NCBI RefSeq assembly: GCF_902459525.1
Contig: NZ_LR699166.1
Coordinates: forward strand, 969,501 to 1,033,500
DNA: 64,000 bases
Direction of reading: 5' to 3'
Source of the DNA: Sideroxydans sp. CL21
GTDB taxonomy: Bacteria; Pseudomonadota; Gammaproteobacteria; Burkholderiales; Gallionellaceae
Shown: positions 7,216-18,104 of the stretch, piece after piece
Layout of the letters: the number at the start of each line of letters is the position of its first letter
How positions within the stretch are numbered: position 1 is the first letter of the stretch
The notes under the pieces: generated by a model
What the model was told of the DNA's origin: nothing
Databases searched by the model: none
What the model saw: the letters and a program-made list of their open reading frames with translations, nothing else
Position numbers and translations under genes: made by a program

Positions 7216-10200
7216 TCAGGCTGAATCGGTTTCAGCCATATCCAGCGCAATCTCCAGCGCTTCGATGAACTCGTCGACTTTGATCGGCTTGGTGATATAG
7301 CGGAAGAACCCCGCCCTCAGACCCCTTTCGATGTCGAGGGGCATGGCATTTGCACTGATGGCAATGACAGGGATGTGTTTTGTGGACGGATCGGCACGCA
7401 GCATCTTCAGTGCTTCATAACCGTTGATGTCGGGCAGATTGATGTCCATCAATATCACCTCGGGGAGGGATGCGCGCGCGATCTCGATGCCGCTGTTCCC
7501 GTTGATGGCAGTCAGCAGGCTGAGGTCGGGATAACGCGCGATGACCTGCTCGACCAGTTTCATGTTGGCCGGATTGTCTTCCACGTAGAGCAGCGTGTGT
7601 ATTCGTGCCGCCCGCGATCCAAATGGCGGGCGCAATGGTGTCGCGGCGTCGGTGACGGCGGCGGCTTCCGCGACAAATTGCGGCTCGGCAACCGAGTTGA
7701 GTTCGAACCAGAATGTGCTGCCCGCACCAACGGTGCTTTCCACGCCGATGATTCCTCCCATCAGTTCAACCAGCCGCTTGGCGACCACAAGCCCGATGCC
7801 TGTCCCTTCTTCACCGCCGGCTTCCTGCCCTAGGCGGTTGAACGGCTGGAATAGCTGCGACAGCTGTTCTGGATTCAATCCTGCCCCGGTATCCTTGATG
7901 CTCACGCGGATGTGTCCCGGTGTGCTTTCATTGCAGCTCACTTCAACCGTTCCCTGCTTGATGTTGTATTTGATCGCGTTGGTAAGCAGGTTGATGAGAA
8001 CCTGTTTGAGCCTGGTTCTGTCGGCACTGACAAAAATGTCCGTGTCGAACAGGGGGAAGCTCAGTTTGACGCCACGCTGTTGTGCCTGGGGTTCGATCAT
8101 GCCCTGGCAATCGAGCATGACTTCGGCCAGCGATACAGGCTCTTCCGACAATGGAACCTGCCTGGACTCGACTTTGGCAAGATCCAGAATCTCGTTGATC
8201 AGCTTCAGCAGGTGCCATCCTGCCTGAAGGATCTGGGCGATGCTGTCCTTCTGGGAGGAGGTTGCAGGGGGAGAATCCGATTCCATCAGCTGGGCAAAGC
8301 CAAGGATGGCATTCAACGGGCTGCGCAGTTCATGGCTCATGCTGGAAAGGAATTCAGACTTGGCGAGGTTGGCCTTTTCCGCCACAGACCGTGCGCTTTC
8401 CAGCTCGACATTCTTTTCCTGCAGCACCTGATCCAGCAGTTTGCGTTCGGTGACGTCGCGTGCCGCGGCGAACACGCCCTGCAATCTGCGGTCGCGGTCA
8501 TAGAAGGTGGCCGCGTTGAAGGACACCACCGTTTCCTTGCCGTCCCTGGCGCGCGCGGTCAGTTCGTAATTGGTGACTTTCTTGTTGCTCAGGACCAGTT
8601 TGATGCTTGCCTCTGCCTTGTCCGGATCGGTGAAGTAATTCTTGAACGGCGCACCGATTAACTCGTCGCGGGTGCAGTCGGTCAGCGTCTCCATCTGCTT
8701 GTTCACGTCGGTGATGATGCCGGACGGATCGGTGGTCATGATCGCGTCGATGTTGGATTCGAACAGCGAGCGCGTGTAGAACTGATGGTCGCGCAATCGC
8801 TGTGCGAGCTGCTTCTGGTCGGCCTCGATCTGCTTGCGCGCGGTGTTGTCGGTGCCGATCAGCAGGTAGCCGATGATGGTGTCCTGGGCATCGCGCAATG
8901 CGGTGACCGAGACAACGGCCGGGAAGCGGGTGCCGTCCTTGCGAATATAGGTCAGTTCATAGATATCCTCGATACCGCGCGAGGCCTTGAACACCAGCGC
9001 CTCGAAGCCAGGTGTGATGGGCGTGCCCAGTTCTGCGCTCAAAGCTTTTGCGCGCGCGATCACCTCCTGCGGGTCGGAGATATCGGCCGGTGTGATCTTG
9101 TTCATCACCTCGGCGGCGGTGTAGCCCAGCATGCGTTCGGCGCCGACGTTGAAGATCTGGATGACGCCCTTGGCGTCGGTGGCGATGCTGGAGAAGTTGG
9201 CGCTGTTGAAGATCGCGCTTTGCAATGCGCCCGCCTTGAGCAGTGCTGCTTCTGCCTGCTTGCGCGCGGTGTTGTCGGTACCGATCAGCAGGTAGCCGAT
9301 GATGGCGTCCTGGGCATCGCGCAGTGCGGTGACCGAGACGACGGCCGGGAAACGGCTGCCGTCCTTGCGAATATAGGTCAGTTCATAGATGTCCTCGATA
9401 CCGCGCGAGGCCTTGAACACCAGCGCCTCGAAGCCGGGTGTGATGGGCGTGCCCAGTTCTGTGCTCAATGCTTCGGCACGCGCGATCACCTCCTGCGGGT
9501 CGGAGATATCGGCCGGGGTGATCTTGTTCATCACCTCGGCGGCGGTGTAGCCCAGCATGCGCTCGGCGCCGACGTTGAAGATCTGGATGACGCCCTTGGC
9601 GTCGGTGGCGATGCTGGAGAAATTGGCGCTGTTGAAGATCGCGCTTTGCAGCGCACCCGCCTTGAGCAGCGCCTCTTCTGCCTGCTTGCGCGCGGTGTTG
9701 TCGGTACCGATCAGCAGGTAGCCGATGATGGCGTCCTGGGCATCGCGCAGTGCGGTGACCGAGACGACGGCCGGGAAACGGCTGCCGTCCTTGCGAATAT
9801 AGGTCAGTTCATAAATATCCTCGATACCGCGCGAGGCCTTGAACACCAAGGCTTCGAAGCCGGGTGTGATGGGTGTGCCGAGTTCTGTGCTTAGCGCCTT
9901 GGCGCGAACGATCACTTCCTGAGGATCGGAAATGTCGGCCGGCGTGATCTTGTTCATCACCTCGGCGGCGGTGTAGCCCAGCATGCGCTCGGCGCCGACG
10001 TTGAAGATCTGGATGACGCCCTTGGCGTCGGTGGCGATGCTGGAGAAGTTGGCGCTGTTGAAGATAGCGCTTTGCAATGCGCCAGCCTTGAGCAGTGCTG
10101 CTTCCGCCTGCTTGCGCGCGGTGTTGTCGGTACCGATCAGCAGGTAGCCGATGATCGTATTCTTGTCGTCGCGCAAGGCGGTGACCGACACAACGGCCGG

Positions 10201-10635
10201 GAAGCGGGTGCCGTCCTTGCGAATATAGGTCAGTTCATAGATATCCTCGATACCGCGTGAGGCCTTGAACACCAGCGCCTCGAAGCCTGGCGTGATGGGG
10301 GTGCCCAGTTCTGCACTCAACGCTTTTGCACGCGCGATCACCTCTTGCGGGTCGGAGATATCGGCCGGGGTGATCTTGTTCAGGACGTCGGTCGCCATAT
10401 AGCCCAGCATGCGCTCGGCACCGACGTTGAAGATCTGGATCACCCCCTTTTCGTCGGTAGCGATGCTGGAAAAGTTTGCACTGGTGAGAATCGCGTTCTG
10501 CAGGGCACCGGTTTTAAGCAATGCCTCCTGAGCTTTGAGCCAGGTTGCCCGTTTGCCGGTATCGGTCAGGTCATCCTTTGCGCCTGCAGAAGAGCCGAGT
10601 AGGGATGGATCGCTGGAACTATAACTATTTTGCAT
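7216..10635 (-). CDS. Hybrid sensor histidine kinase with four near-identical tandem PAS domains
   Basis: 1139 residues, no membrane helix, so cytoplasmic. Residues 38-179, 180-321, 322-463 and 464-605 are four copies of one 142-residue PAS/PAC unit (GTDNTARKQ at each end). A fifth, different PAS domain follows (about 610-735). The kinase core has phospho-acceptor H768 in MSHELRSPLN, the N-box around N886, DTGAGL and GTGIGL. A C-terminal receiver has D1064 and K1116. It is the first gene of a three-gene unit with two response regulators (REC-MgtE, REC-HD-GYP), its likely phosphotransfer partners. The same PAS unit occurs once in each of two other kinases of the island. Confidence 0.92.
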   Translation of the reverse strand: MQNSYSSSDPSLLGSSAGAKDDLTDTGKRATWLKAQEALLKTGALQNAILTSANFSSIATDEKGVIQIFNVGAERMLGYMATDVLNKITPADISDPQEVIARAKALSAELGTPITPGFEALVFKASRGIEDIYELTYIRKDGTRFPAVVSVTALRDDKNTIIGYLLIGTDNTARKQAEAALLKAGALQSAIFNSANFSSIATDAKGVIQIFNVGAERMLGYTAAEVMNKITPADISDPQEVIVRAKALSTELGTPITPGFEALVFKASRGIEDIYELTYIRKDGSRFPAVVSVTALRDAQDAIIGYLLIGTDNTARKQAEEALLKAGALQSAIFNSANFSSIATDAKGVIQIFNVGAERMLGYTAAEVMNKITPADISDPQEVIARAEALSTELGTPITPGFEALVFKASRGIEDIYELTYIRKDGSRFPAVVSVTALRDAQDAIIGYLLIGTDNTARKQAEAALLKAGALQSAIFNSANFSSIATDAKGVIQIFNVGAERMLGYTAAEVMNKITPADISDPQEVIARAKALSAELGTPITPGFEALVFKASRGIEDIYELTYIRKDGTRFPAVVSVTALRDAQDTIIGYLLIGTDNTARKQIEADQKQLAQRLRDHQFYTRSLFESNIDAIMTTDPSGIITDVNKQMETLTDCTRDELIGAPFKNYFTDPDKAEASIKLVLSNKKVTNYELTARARDGKETVVSFNAATFYDRDRRLQGVFAAARDVTERKLLDQVLQEKNVELESARSVAEKANLAKSEFLSSMSHELRSPLNAILGFAQLMESDSPPATSSQKDSIAQILQAGWHLLKLINEILDLAKVESRQVPLSEEPVSLAEVMLDCQGMIEPQAQQRGVKLSFPLFDTDIFVSADRTRLKQVLINLLTNAIKYNIKQGTVEVSCNESTPGHIRVSIKDTGAGLNPEQLSQLFQPFNRLGQEAGGEEGTGIGLVVAKRLVELMGGIIGVESTVGAGSTFWFELNSVAEPQFVAEAAAVTDAATPLRPPFGSRAARIHTLLYVEDNPANMKLVEQVIARYPDLSLLTAINGNSGIEIARASLPEVILMDINLPDINGYEALKMLRADPSTKHIPVIAISANAMPLDIERGLRAGFFRYITKPIKVDEFIEALEIALDMAETDSA
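8821..10524 (-). repeat. Four tandem 426-bp repeats encoding PAS domains
   Basis: Copies lie at 10099-10524, 9673-10098, 9247-9672 and 8821-9246 (reading order of the gene), each exactly 426 bp, in frame and differing at few positions; the first copy is the most divergent. The period was checked with the recurring CCTGCTTGCGCGCGGTG segment at 9255, 9681 and 10107. Such long near-identical direct repeats should be prone to copy-number change and to assembly collapse. Confidence 0.93.
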
Positions 10636-10793
10636 GGCCGACCTTTGTTAAAGCGCGAATGAATCCTGCGAATCGCATAGACGAAGGTGCGTGCGTCACC
10701 CCATCTACTCGAGCTCACCCTTTTGATCAATGCCTGTCTGCGCATGCCGGTGCCGGATTGAGTACGCGGAACAGTATTGAATATCCGGTTTTG

Positions 10794-10836
10794 ATCATAG
10801 GAAATATTTCACTTGTCTACCGTGCGCTTACGCACA
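10794..10836 (-). promoter_or_regulatory. Crp/Fnr-type palindrome and -10 for the PAS4-kinase unit
   Basis: Plus-strand 10822-10835 reads GTGCG-CTTA-CGCAC, a perfect inverted repeat with Crp/Fnr spacing. On the minus strand a TATGAT hexamer (10799-10794) begins 29.5 bp from the dyad centre, which would put the site near -41.5 (class II position). It lies about 190 bp upstream of the ATG at 10635 and overlaps the stop codon of the preceding gene. Confidence 0.6.
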
Positions 10837-12414
10837 CAAAACATCATAACGTGGCAGTGAAACAGAGATCGTGGTCTGGTCCTCCTTGTCGATGACTTTC
10901 AGCGAAATCGTGCCGTTCTGGGCTTCTGTGAGCATTTTGGCCGAATATGCGCCGAGGCCGGTCCCGCCTTGTTTACCGTGGGTGACGAACTTGCCGAAGA
11001 ATTGTTCGCGAATCGCGGCAGGGACGGCCCCCTTGTTAAGGATATTGATGCACAGAGGTGAACCATCGATGAGAGTGACGGCTACCCGGCTATTATTTGG
11101 AGCCGCTTCGCAGGCATTCTTGACCAGATTCTGGAGCAGGGAATTGCAGAACGTGGCATCGCCCAGCACCAGTGGTTCATGTTCTCCCGGTGGGAGATCG
11201 ATATCGAAGACGACATCAAGATGTTTTTCGGCGAAAGTCGTATGGGAAATCTCGACGATGCGATACAGGATGTCGACGATCTTGACCGGTTTGGCATCGA
11301 GTTTGAAACGCCCGGTCTCAATCTTGAAGAGTTCGGAGGACAGGTTGATCATGTCGAGCACATCCAGTGCGGAATCTTCGGCCATACGCAGCTGCCTGAC
11401 CTGTTCGGTGTTCAGCTTGCTGTCGTATGCCAGCGACTGCACCAGCCCGATCACACCGGCCAGCGGTCCTTTCATGTCATGCCGCGAGATATGTTCGACC
11501 TGCTCGCGCAGTCGCGCCAATTCCAGCATGCCGTCATAGTTGGCCTGCAATTGCTTGCGCAATCCGACGTAGCGCATGAAGTTGTGCACGCGCAACTTGA
11601 GCGCATCGGGATCGATGGGTTTGGTGACGAAGTCCACAGCGCCGAGTTCCAGACCTTTTTGCCGCTCGTTCTCGCCGGTCAAGGCAGTGACGAAGATCAC
11701 CGGAATGGTTTCCGATGAGGGATGTTCGCGCATGCGCCTGGCCACTTCAAAGCCATCCATACCGGGCATCATGATGTCGAGCAGCACCAGGTCGGGCGGA
11801 TTGTCGGATTGGCAGATCGCCAGCGCCTTCGCGCCGGTATGTGCGATACGCACACGATATTCGTCCTTGAACAGGTGTGAAACCAGAAGCAGATTGTCCG
11901 CGGTATCGTCCACTACCAGCATCGTCGGGCGTCCCGGCTCGAATGCGACCGCCTGGTGTGCGGTATCGGACGACTCCGTTGATAAATTCCCGCCCCGCGC
12001 CAATTCCGCGAGCTTGGCTGAATTCGAACGGGGGCGGGCCGACAGCGCTTTTTCAACACGTTCCGCGAGACAGATCGCGGTATAAGGTTTGACCAGCAAG
12101 TCACTGACGCCTGCGTTGATTGCTTCCTCGATGCGGTGGCGCTCGGCTTCGGCGGTGATCATGATGAAAGGCAAGCGGGCCAGCTTTTCATCGGTGCGCA
12201 TCGCCTTGAGCAGATCGATACCGGCCATGACCGGCATGTTCCAGTCGGAAAGCACGATGTCTATCCGCTTGTTTTGCAGCATGCGCAGCGCCTCGGCACC
12301 GTTGGCGGCCATCACGATGCTGTCGGCACCCATCGAGCGCAGTTGATTGGCGGTGACTTTGCGCATCGGCTCCAGGTCATCGACAACGAGGAACCGGGTT
12401 TTCTTGTCGAGCAT
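10828..12414 (-). CDS. Dual-receiver histidine kinase (REC-REC-HisKA-HATPase)
   Basis: The open frame reaches 12552, overlapping the upstream gene, but the ATG at 12414 behind GGAAGAGAGACAGGAT begins directly before a receiver and is preferred: 528 residues. Receiver 1 has D57 in LSDWNMP, receiver 2 has D213 in LLDIMMPGMDG with K265. A dimerisation helix carries the likely phospho-acceptor H312 in SRHDMKGPL, then an ATPase domain with NLVKNACEA and GGTGLGAY. No PAS or membrane part is present, so it takes input through its receivers from another kinase. It is the last gene of the unit started by the CHASE3 kinase at 17587. Confidence 0.88.
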   Translation of the reverse strand: MLDKKTRFLVVDDLEPMRKVTANQLRSMGADSIVMAANGAEALRMLQNKRIDIVLSDWNMPVMAGIDLLKAMRTDEKLARLPFIMITAEAERHRIEEAINAGVSDLLVKPYTAICLAERVEKALSARPRSNSAKLAELARGGNLSTESSDTAHQAVAFEPGRPTMLVVDDTADNLLLVSHLFKDEYRVRIAHTGAKALAICQSDNPPDLVLLDIMMPGMDGFEVARRMREHPSSETIPVIFVTALTGENERQKGLELGAVDFVTKPIDPDALKLRVHNFMRYVGLRKQLQANYDGMLELARLREQVEHISRHDMKGPLAGVIGLVQSLAYDSKLNTEQVRQLRMAEDSALDVLDMINLSSELFKIETGRFKLDAKPVKIVDILYRIVEISHTTFAEKHLDVVFDIDLPPGEHEPLVLGDATFCNSLLQNLVKNACEAAPNNSRVAVTLIDGSPLCINILNKGAVPAAIREQFFGKFVTHGKQGGTGLGAYSAKMLTEAQNGTISLKVIDKEDQTTISVSLPRYDVLCA

Positions 12415-12514
12415 ATCCTGTCTCTCTTCCGTTATACGGCGTTGTCCGGTGCTGTCCCGCATTTCCGGTGCGGGCAAATGTGGCTCGCGCAAATATTCCC
12501 GGCCGGAGCCATCG

Positions 12515-13000
12515 TCACTTTGCGTGTGTATTGGTATGCGGAAGCCATTCAAGCTTGGCTACCTCGAATTCAAGATAATTGTTCTGATTGCGCAGGAGAT
12601 CGGCCATGGCCTTGAGCGCCAGATGGGTCTTCACACGGGCCAGGACGATGGGCGGGCTGATTGGCTTGGTGATGTAATCGACCGCACCCAGCTCCAGTCC
12701 TTTTTGTTCGTCCGCCACTTCAACTTTGGAGGTGAGGAAGATCACCGGGATGTTCATTGTTCCGGGGTCGAGTTTGAGTTGTTGGCACACTTCGTAGCCG
12801 TCCATGCCGGACATCATGATGTCGAGCAGGATCAAGTTCGGGGGAACATCGGATGCAGCGATCTTCAATGCCTTCTCTCCCGAGTTGGCCACCTTCACGT
12901 TGTAGTAATCCTTGAGCAGGTTGCTCATCAGTGCCAGGCTGTCCGGCGTGTCATCCACCACCAGTATCGTGGGTCTTTCGGCATGTACGGGTGTATTCAT
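12515..13000 (-). CDS. Stand-alone response regulator (receiver only)
   Basis: 161 residues beginning MNTPVHAERPTILVVDD. A complete receiver fold occupies about 10-130: the DD pair, phospho-acceptor D60 in LILLDIMMSGMDG, T/S and K in YITKPIS. A short helical C-terminus with no output domain follows. It starts 10 bp after the stop of the large CHASE3 hybrid kinase and overlaps only the unlikely N-terminal extension of the next kinase. Its position between two multidomain kinases suggests a phosphate shuttle within a phosphorelay; the output would be a protein contact. That role is inferred. Confidence 0.88.
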   Translation of the reverse strand: MNTPVHAERPTILVVDDTPDSLALMSNLLKDYYNVKVANSGEKALKIAASDVPPNLILLDIMMSGMDGYEVCQQLKLDPGTMNIPVIFLTSKVEVADEQKGLELGAVDYITKPISPPIVLARVKTHLALKAMADLLRNQNNYLEFEVAKLEWLPHTNTHAK

Positions 13001-13009
13001 GGCGGGCTT

Positions 13010-16000
13010 TCAAGTGGTTGCTTCAATGGCGGCTGCTCCCGAGCCGATCGAAGCTGCATTCAGTGCCGCGATCGCAGTTTCGAAATCGAGTGAGCGGATG
13101 CTGTCGTCTATCTTGTGAAACTGCTCGGGGAACGCGGCATTGAGCAGCTCAGAATTTGCATCCAGCAAATCACCTGCCGCCGCGTCGTCCGCGGCAAGTA
13201 ACGCCAGCAACTGTTCACAGACAGCCCTGAGTCTCATGGGGTCGACCTTGACAGGCAGGTTCTGCTGTTCCTCGGGCAAACTCTTTTCCAGTTGGGTAAT
13301 GAACTTTGTAAGCGGCTTTCTCAGTTCGCCGAGACGGGCATCGATCTCCTTGCGCGGTTGGCGTTCCCTGATTGCGGCTTCGAGTTTTTCTGCCAGCAAT
13401 TGCAAGCCGCTAGCGCCGATGTTGCCGGAAACACCCTTCAGTGTATGGGCGAGACGTTCCGCAGTATCCCAATCCTTGCTTTCCAGCGCATCGAAGATTT
13501 CCACTGTTGTTGATTCCTGTCCGGTGACGAACTTGCGCAGCATCCAGAGATAAAGTGCCTTCTTGCCGAGTACGCGGCGCAGGCCGTTGGCGATGTCCAG
13601 TCCCTCGATACCGGATGGCAAGTCGACTTCCTGCGCTACCGGTTGTTTCAGGCCGGTTGCGGATGCCGGAAAGTGCCGGGGCTTGATCCATTTGAGCAGC
13701 GCCTTCCACAAGTCTTCCGGCTCGATTGGCTTGGCGACATGATCGTTCATGCCCGCCGCCATGCAGCGATCGCGGTCGCCCTGCATGGCGTTGGCAGTCA
13801 TGGCTACCACCGGAAGATCCTTGAAACGCACATCCTTGCGTATTTCTTGCGTCGCGGTCACGCCGTCCATCACAGGCATCTGCATATCCATCAACACGAT
13901 GTCGTAATGGGTCGATCTGATCTTTTCCAGCGCGATCTGGCCGTTTCCGGCCAGGTCGACAAGGAATCCGGCATCGTGCAGCAACTCGGTCGCCACTTCC
14001 TGGTTGAGGTCGTTGTCCTCGACCAGCAGGATGCGGGCCCCCTTGATGGTGGCGAGTTGTTCGACGGTATCGGTCGGTACGTCACCGGCTCTGCGCGGGA
14101 TATTGACGACATCTCCCAGCATGCGTACCACGCCGTCAAAAAGTACCGAGGCACTGACAGGCTTGATCAGTACATCCTCGATGCCTGCATTTTCAGCTCC
14201 CCGGATGACTTCCTCGCGGCCATAAGCGGTCACCATCATCAAGTGCGGGATCCGCTCCAGCGGAAGTTCCCCCAGTCGCTTTGCAGTCTCGACGCCGTCC
14301 ATGACCGGCATCAGCCAGTCGATGAACACGATCTCGAAGGGCATGCCCTGTGTCTCGGCCTGGGCTACGGCATCAATGGCCGCCTGTCCGGACTCCGCCT
14401 GGTCGACCTTGAAGCTCATGCCGGAGAGCAGCTCGCCCAGTACCTGGCGTGCATACTCGTTGTCGTCCACCACCAGCACGCGTTTGCCCTGCAGGTCGCC
14501 GGACAGCGCCATCTTGCGCTGCTGGCCCACGCCCTTGTCGAGGCGCGCGGTGAACCAGAAAGTGCTGCCTTTGCCGGGTACGCTTTCAACGCCGACCTCG
14601 CCGCCCATCAGTTCGGCCAACTGTTTCGAAATGACCAGCCCGAGGCCGGTACCGCCGAATTTGCGTGTGGTCGAAGTGTCAGCTTGTGAAAAACTCTGGA
14701 ACAGGCGCCCGATATGTTCCGGTGTCAATCCGATGCCCGTATCGCGCACCGCGCAGTAGATCAATACATCCTTGTCGGTCTGTTCTTTGAGCCGGATGAT
14801 GATGTCGATCTCGCCGCGTTCGGTGAACTTGACGGCATTGTTGCTGTAGTTGATCAGTATCTGCCCCAGTCGCAGCGGGTCGCCGATCAGGTATTGCGGC
14901 ACATTCTTGTCTATGTCGAAAACCAGCTCCAGCCCCTTGGTCGAAGATTTTTCGGCAATCAGGTTGGCCACATTGTCGAGCACCGACTCCAGTTCGAATT
15001 CGGTGCGCTCGACTGTCAGCTTGCCCGCCTCGATCTTCGAAAGATCGAGAATGTCGTTGATGATGCCCAGCAGATGCTGGCCGGAGCCTTTGATCTTCTT
15101 GATATAGTCGCGCTGGCGCGGCGTCAGGTCGGTCTTCATCGCCAGGTAGGACATGCCGATGATGGCATTCATCGGGGTGCGAATTTCGTGACTCATATTG
15201 GAGAGGAAATCCGATTTGGCGAGGTTGGCCTTTTCCGCCACAGACCGTGCGCTTTCCAGCTCGACATTCTTTTCCTGCAACACCTGATCCAGCAGTTTGC
15301 GCTCGGTGATGTCGCGAGCCGCGGCGAACACCCCCTGCAATCTGCGGTCGCGGTCATAGAAGGTGGTCGCGTTGTAGGACACCACCGTTTCCTTGCCGTC
15401 CCTGGCGCGCGCGGTCAGTTCGTAATTGGTGACTTTCTTTTCGCTTAGCACCTGCTTGATGCCTTCTTCCGCCCGGTCCGGGTCGGTGAAGTAATCCTTG
15501 AACGGCGCACCGATCAACTCGTCGCGGGTGCAGTCGGTCAGCGTCTCCATCTGCTTGTTCACGTCGGTGATGATGCCGGACGGATCGGTGGTCATGATCG
15601 CGTCGATGTTGGATTCGAACAGCGAGCGCGTGTAGAACTGATGGTCGCGCAATCGCTGTGCGAGCTGCTTCTGGTCGGCCTCGATCTGCTTGCGCGCGGT
15701 GTTGTCGGTGCCGATCAGCAGGTAGCCGATGATGGTGTCCTGGGCATCGCGCAATGCGGTGACCGAGACAACGGCCGGGAAGCGGGTGCCGTCCTTGCGA
15801 ATATAGGTCAGTTCATAGATATCCTCTATGTCGCGCTTCGCCTTGAACACCAGGGCTTCGAAGCCCGGCGCGATGGGGGTGCCCAGTTCGGTGCTCAATG
15901 TCTCGGCACGCGCGATCACTTCCTGAGGGTCGGAGATATCGGCCGGGGTGATCTTGTTCATCACCTCGGCGGCGGTGTAGCCCAGCATGCGCTCGGCGCC

Positions 16001-17587
16001 GACGTTGAAGATCTGGATGACGCCCTTGGCGTCGGTGGCGATGCTGGAGAAATTGGCGCTGTTGAAGATCGCGCTTTGCAGTGCACCCGCCTTGAGCAAT
16101 TCATCTTCCGCATTCCTGCGGGTGCTGATGTCGCGCACGATGCCGACGAAATAGCGTTGACCGTCCAGCCGCATCTCGTTCACGGCCAAGTCCATCGGGA
16201 AGACACTGCCGTCCTTGCGTCGCCCGGAGACTTCGCGGCCGATACCGATGATGCGCGCTTCGCCGGTGGCCAGATAATGCGCGAGATAACCATCGTGCTG
16301 GCTGTGATAGGGTTCCGGCATCAGCATATTGAGATTTTTGCCGAAGGTCTCGGCAGCGGTATAGCCGAAGATAAGCTCGGCAGCCGGGTTTGCTGTCTGG
16401 ACGATGCCGTGTTCATCAATGGTGATGATGCCATCCGGTACGGTATTCAGTATGGTCTGGATCAGCGAGGCGTTGTCGCGCAGGGTCTGCTGTGCGGCAT
16501 ATTCCCGGGTGACATCGCGGAACACCAGCACGGCACCGGCCACTTTGCCGTCGCTGCCGCGTATCGGCGCGCAACTGTCGGCAATGGCGCTCTCGCTGCC
16601 GTCGCGTGCGATCAAAACGGTGTGGTTGGCCAGGCCCTGTATCGTGCCGTGAGCAAGGGTTGCCATGACGGGGATCGCGGAGCGTTGGCGGGTTTCCTGA
16701 TTGATGATGTGAAATACCTCATCCACCGGATGCCCGATGGCTTGTGCCTGCGTCCAGCCGGTGAGGAGTTCGGCAAGGGGGTTCAGGATTTGCACCCGAG
16801 CTTCTACATCGGTGACCAATACCGCATCGCCGATGGAGTAAAGCGTCACCGCGAGCTTATCTTCGCTGATCTGCAGGGTATCGTTTGCCTGCCGCAGCTG
16901 CTTGTTCATCTCCTCTTGCACTTCGAGGAGATGCCGTGTTTCGGCATGTACCAGATTTTGCAGCCGCTGCCGGGTTTCCCGATAGATGAAATAGGCGAAG
17001 GCCAGTGCCAGCAGCAGCACCAGCAGGCTGGTGAAAACAATGGCTGCCAGCATGCGTTGCATGTCCGACTGGAATTCGGCTTCATGCTGCGTCTGTATGC
17101 CATCCTCCAGCTGGATGTACAGGCTCATTTCGGCACGGATCGCATCCATCAGTTGCTTGCCGTGACCATTGCTTAACCGCGCCAGGACAGCAGCCATGTC
17201 GTGTTTGCGGCGCGACTCAATGGTCTGCGCCAGTTCCACCAGTTTTGCATCGATCAGCGGTGCCATTGCATCCAGGTGTTGTTGGGCGGCTGGAATCAAA
17301 GTCTGCCGGCGCAGTTCTGCGAGATGCAGTTTGAGACCGTCGCGCACTGCCAAATAGGGTTCCAGGTAGGACTCGTCGCCCGTCAACAAATATCCGCGCT
17401 GACCAGTTTCCGCATCCTTCAACAAGGACATCAGATCGCCCGCGCTGTTCATGAGGAAATGGCTATGCTGCCGTGATTCCGCAGCCTCCCCGATCTGACG
17501 GTAGGCCAGGAACGCAGCGCTCACCGCTACGGCAACGAATAGCCCGGTACCTGCAAGTAAAGCAACGAATTTATGATTGGTTTTCAA
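13010..17587 (-). CDS. CHASE3 multi-PAS hybrid kinase with two receivers and HPt
   Basis: 1525 residues, TTG start at 17587 behind AAAGGGGCG. Helix about 8-28, periplasmic CHASE3 domain (about 35-175, with [13 protein letters not shown]), helix about 181-203. Then PAS (about 240-365), PAS (about 372-490), one copy of the island's 142-residue PAS unit (496-637), another PAS (640-770), phospho-acceptor H800 in [10 protein letters not shown], ATPase with DTGIGL and GGTGLGL, receiver D1090, receiver D1234 and an HPt domain with H1381 in [10 protein letters not shown]. This is a complete intramolecular phosphorelay of the BarA/TodS class and the only clearly membrane-anchored kinase in the island. 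A 311-bp stretch (15516-15826) is identical to 8660-8970. Confidence 0.93.
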   Translation of the reverse strand: MKTNHKFVALLAGTGLFVAVAVSAAFLAYRQIGEAAESRQHSHFLMNSAGDLMSLLKDAETGQRGYLLTGDESYLEPYLAVRDGLKLHLAELRRQTLIPAAQQHLDAMAPLIDAKLVELAQTIESRRKHDMAAVLARLSNGHGKQLMDAIRAEMSLYIQLEDGIQTQHEAEFQSDMQRMLAAIVFTSLLVLLLALAFAYFIYRETRQRLQNLVHAETRHLLEVQEEMNKQLRQANDTLQISEDKLAVTLYSIGDAVLVTDVEARVQILNPLAELLTGWTQAQAIGHPVDEVFHIINQETRQRSAIPVMATLAHGTIQGLANHTVLIARDGSESAIADSCAPIRGSDGKVAGAVLVFRDVTREYAAQQTLRDNASLIQTILNTVPDGIITIDEHGIVQTANPAAELIFGYTAAETFGKNLNMLMPEPYHSQHDGYLAHYLATGEARIIGIGREVSGRRKDGSVFPMDLAVNEMRLDGQRYFVGIVRDISTRRNAEDELLKAGALQSAIFNSANFSSIATDAKGVIQIFNVGAERMLGYTAAEVMNKITPADISDPQEVIARAETLSTELGTPIAPGFEALVFKAKRDIEDIYELTYIRKDGTRFPAVVSVTALRDAQDTIIGYLLIGTDNTARKQIEADQKQLAQRLRDHQFYTRSLFESNIDAIMTTDPSGIITDVNKQMETLTDCTRDELIGAPFKDYFTDPDRAEEGIKQVLSEKKVTNYELTARARDGKETVVSYNATTFYDRDRRLQGVFAAARDITERKLLDQVLQEKNVELESARSVAEKANLAKSDFLSNMSHEIRTPMNAIIGMSYLAMKTDLTPRQRDYIKKIKGSGQHLLGIINDILDLSKIEAGKLTVERTEFELESVLDNVANLIAEKSSTKGLELVFDIDKNVPQYLIGDPLRLGQILINYSNNAVKFTERGEIDIIIRLKEQTDKDVLIYCAVRDTGIGLTPEHIGRLFQSFSQADTSTTRKFGGTGLGLVISKQLAELMGGEVGVESVPGKGSTFWFTARLDKGVGQQRKMALSGDLQGKRVLVVDDNEYARQVLGELLSGMSFKVDQAESGQAAIDAVAQAETQGMPFEIVFIDWLMPVMDGVETAKRLGELPLERIPHLMMVTAYGREEVIRGAENAGIEDVLIKPVSASVLFDGVVRMLGDVVNIPRRAGDVPTDTVEQLATIKGARILLVEDNDLNQEVATELLHDAGFLVDLAGNGQIALEKIRSTHYDIVLMDMQMPVMDGVTATQEIRKDVRFKDLPVVAMTANAMQGDRDRCMAAGMNDHVAKPIEPEDLWKALLKWIKPRHFPASATGLKQPVAQEVDLPSGIEGLDIANGLRRVLGKKALYLWMLRKFVTGQESTTVEIFDALESKDWDTAERLAHTLKGVSGNIGASGLQLLAEKLEAAIRERQPRKEIDARLGELRKPLTKFITQLEKSLPEEQQNLPVKVDPMRLRAVCEQLLALLAADDAAAGDLLDANSELLNAAFPEQFHKIDDSIRSLDFETAIAALNAASIGSGAAAIEATT

Positions 17588-18104
17588 GGCAAGCGCCCCT
17601 TTGGTTGATGTAGCGCCACATGCTCTGGATAGTGACTATCCACAGTACCGTCCACCCGTCGGCAGAACTGTGCCCAATGACGGGATCATGATTATTGCGC
17701 TGGCCGAATGGCAAAGACGGGACCATGAATCAAATCTCATCTTCTGCCAGTGTAAAATTTTAGCGGTCAAGCCTGCGGCACTCCGTGCGCTCTCGCACAT
17801 AGCCGGTTCTTGTTTCATCGGAGAAATTGGATGCTGGAATAAATCAGCCTGGAAGAAAAATACAGTGCCTATTCAGCGCTAAAAAAGCGGATGGAATCGC
17901 CCCCGGCTTCGCAATCAGCAAGTCATTGACTGTGTAGAAACCCGTTCACCTTTCGACAGGGCCATTAGTCCATAGTCGAATAGGTAAGGCGAACGGACTT
18001 CGAACTGTAATTGCTGGATAAATGGACGGCTGGCTATGCAAAGCTAACCGTTGCAGGTGGCAGGTTTGGCATGCAGGAGATTGTCGGCGAGGCGCCACTT
18101 GCCG
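17588..18104. other. 517-bp intergenic region with promoter and imperfect inverted repeat
   Basis: No frame with a ribosome binding site was found. It holds the Crp/Fnr-type promoter at 17757-17799. At 17942-17996 there is an imperfect inverted repeat (CCGTTC..CCTT..TCGAC against GTCGA..AAGG..GAACGG), possibly the end structure of the response regulator gene upstream. Otherwise nothing is recognisable. Confidence 0.5.
17757..17799 (-). promoter_or_regulatory. Crp/Fnr-type palindrome and -10 for the CHASE3-kinase unit
   Basis: Plus-strand 17785-17798 is GTGCG-CTCT-CGCAC, identical to the site at 19445. A minus-strand TAAAAT hexamer (17762-17757) starts 29.5 bp from the dyad centre. Start codon of the downstream gene is about 200 bp away, leaving a long leader. 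Confidence 0.65.

Noticed and set aside
8785-9894. 369-codon plus-strand open frame with internal repeats
   Set aside because: Antisense to the tandem PAS repeats; the repetition merely reflects the repeats on the coding strand.
8821-10524. Repeats as a CRISPR array or mobile element
   Set aside because: The unit is 426 bp, in frame and encodes a PAS domain; there are no spacers, terminal inverted repeats or transposase.
15641-17176. 511-codon plus-strand open frame
   Set aside because: It is antisense to the CHASE3 hybrid kinase, whose domains are unambiguous. GC-rich PAS coding sequence keeps the opposite frame open; the translated text is Gln/Asp/Val-rich with no domain.
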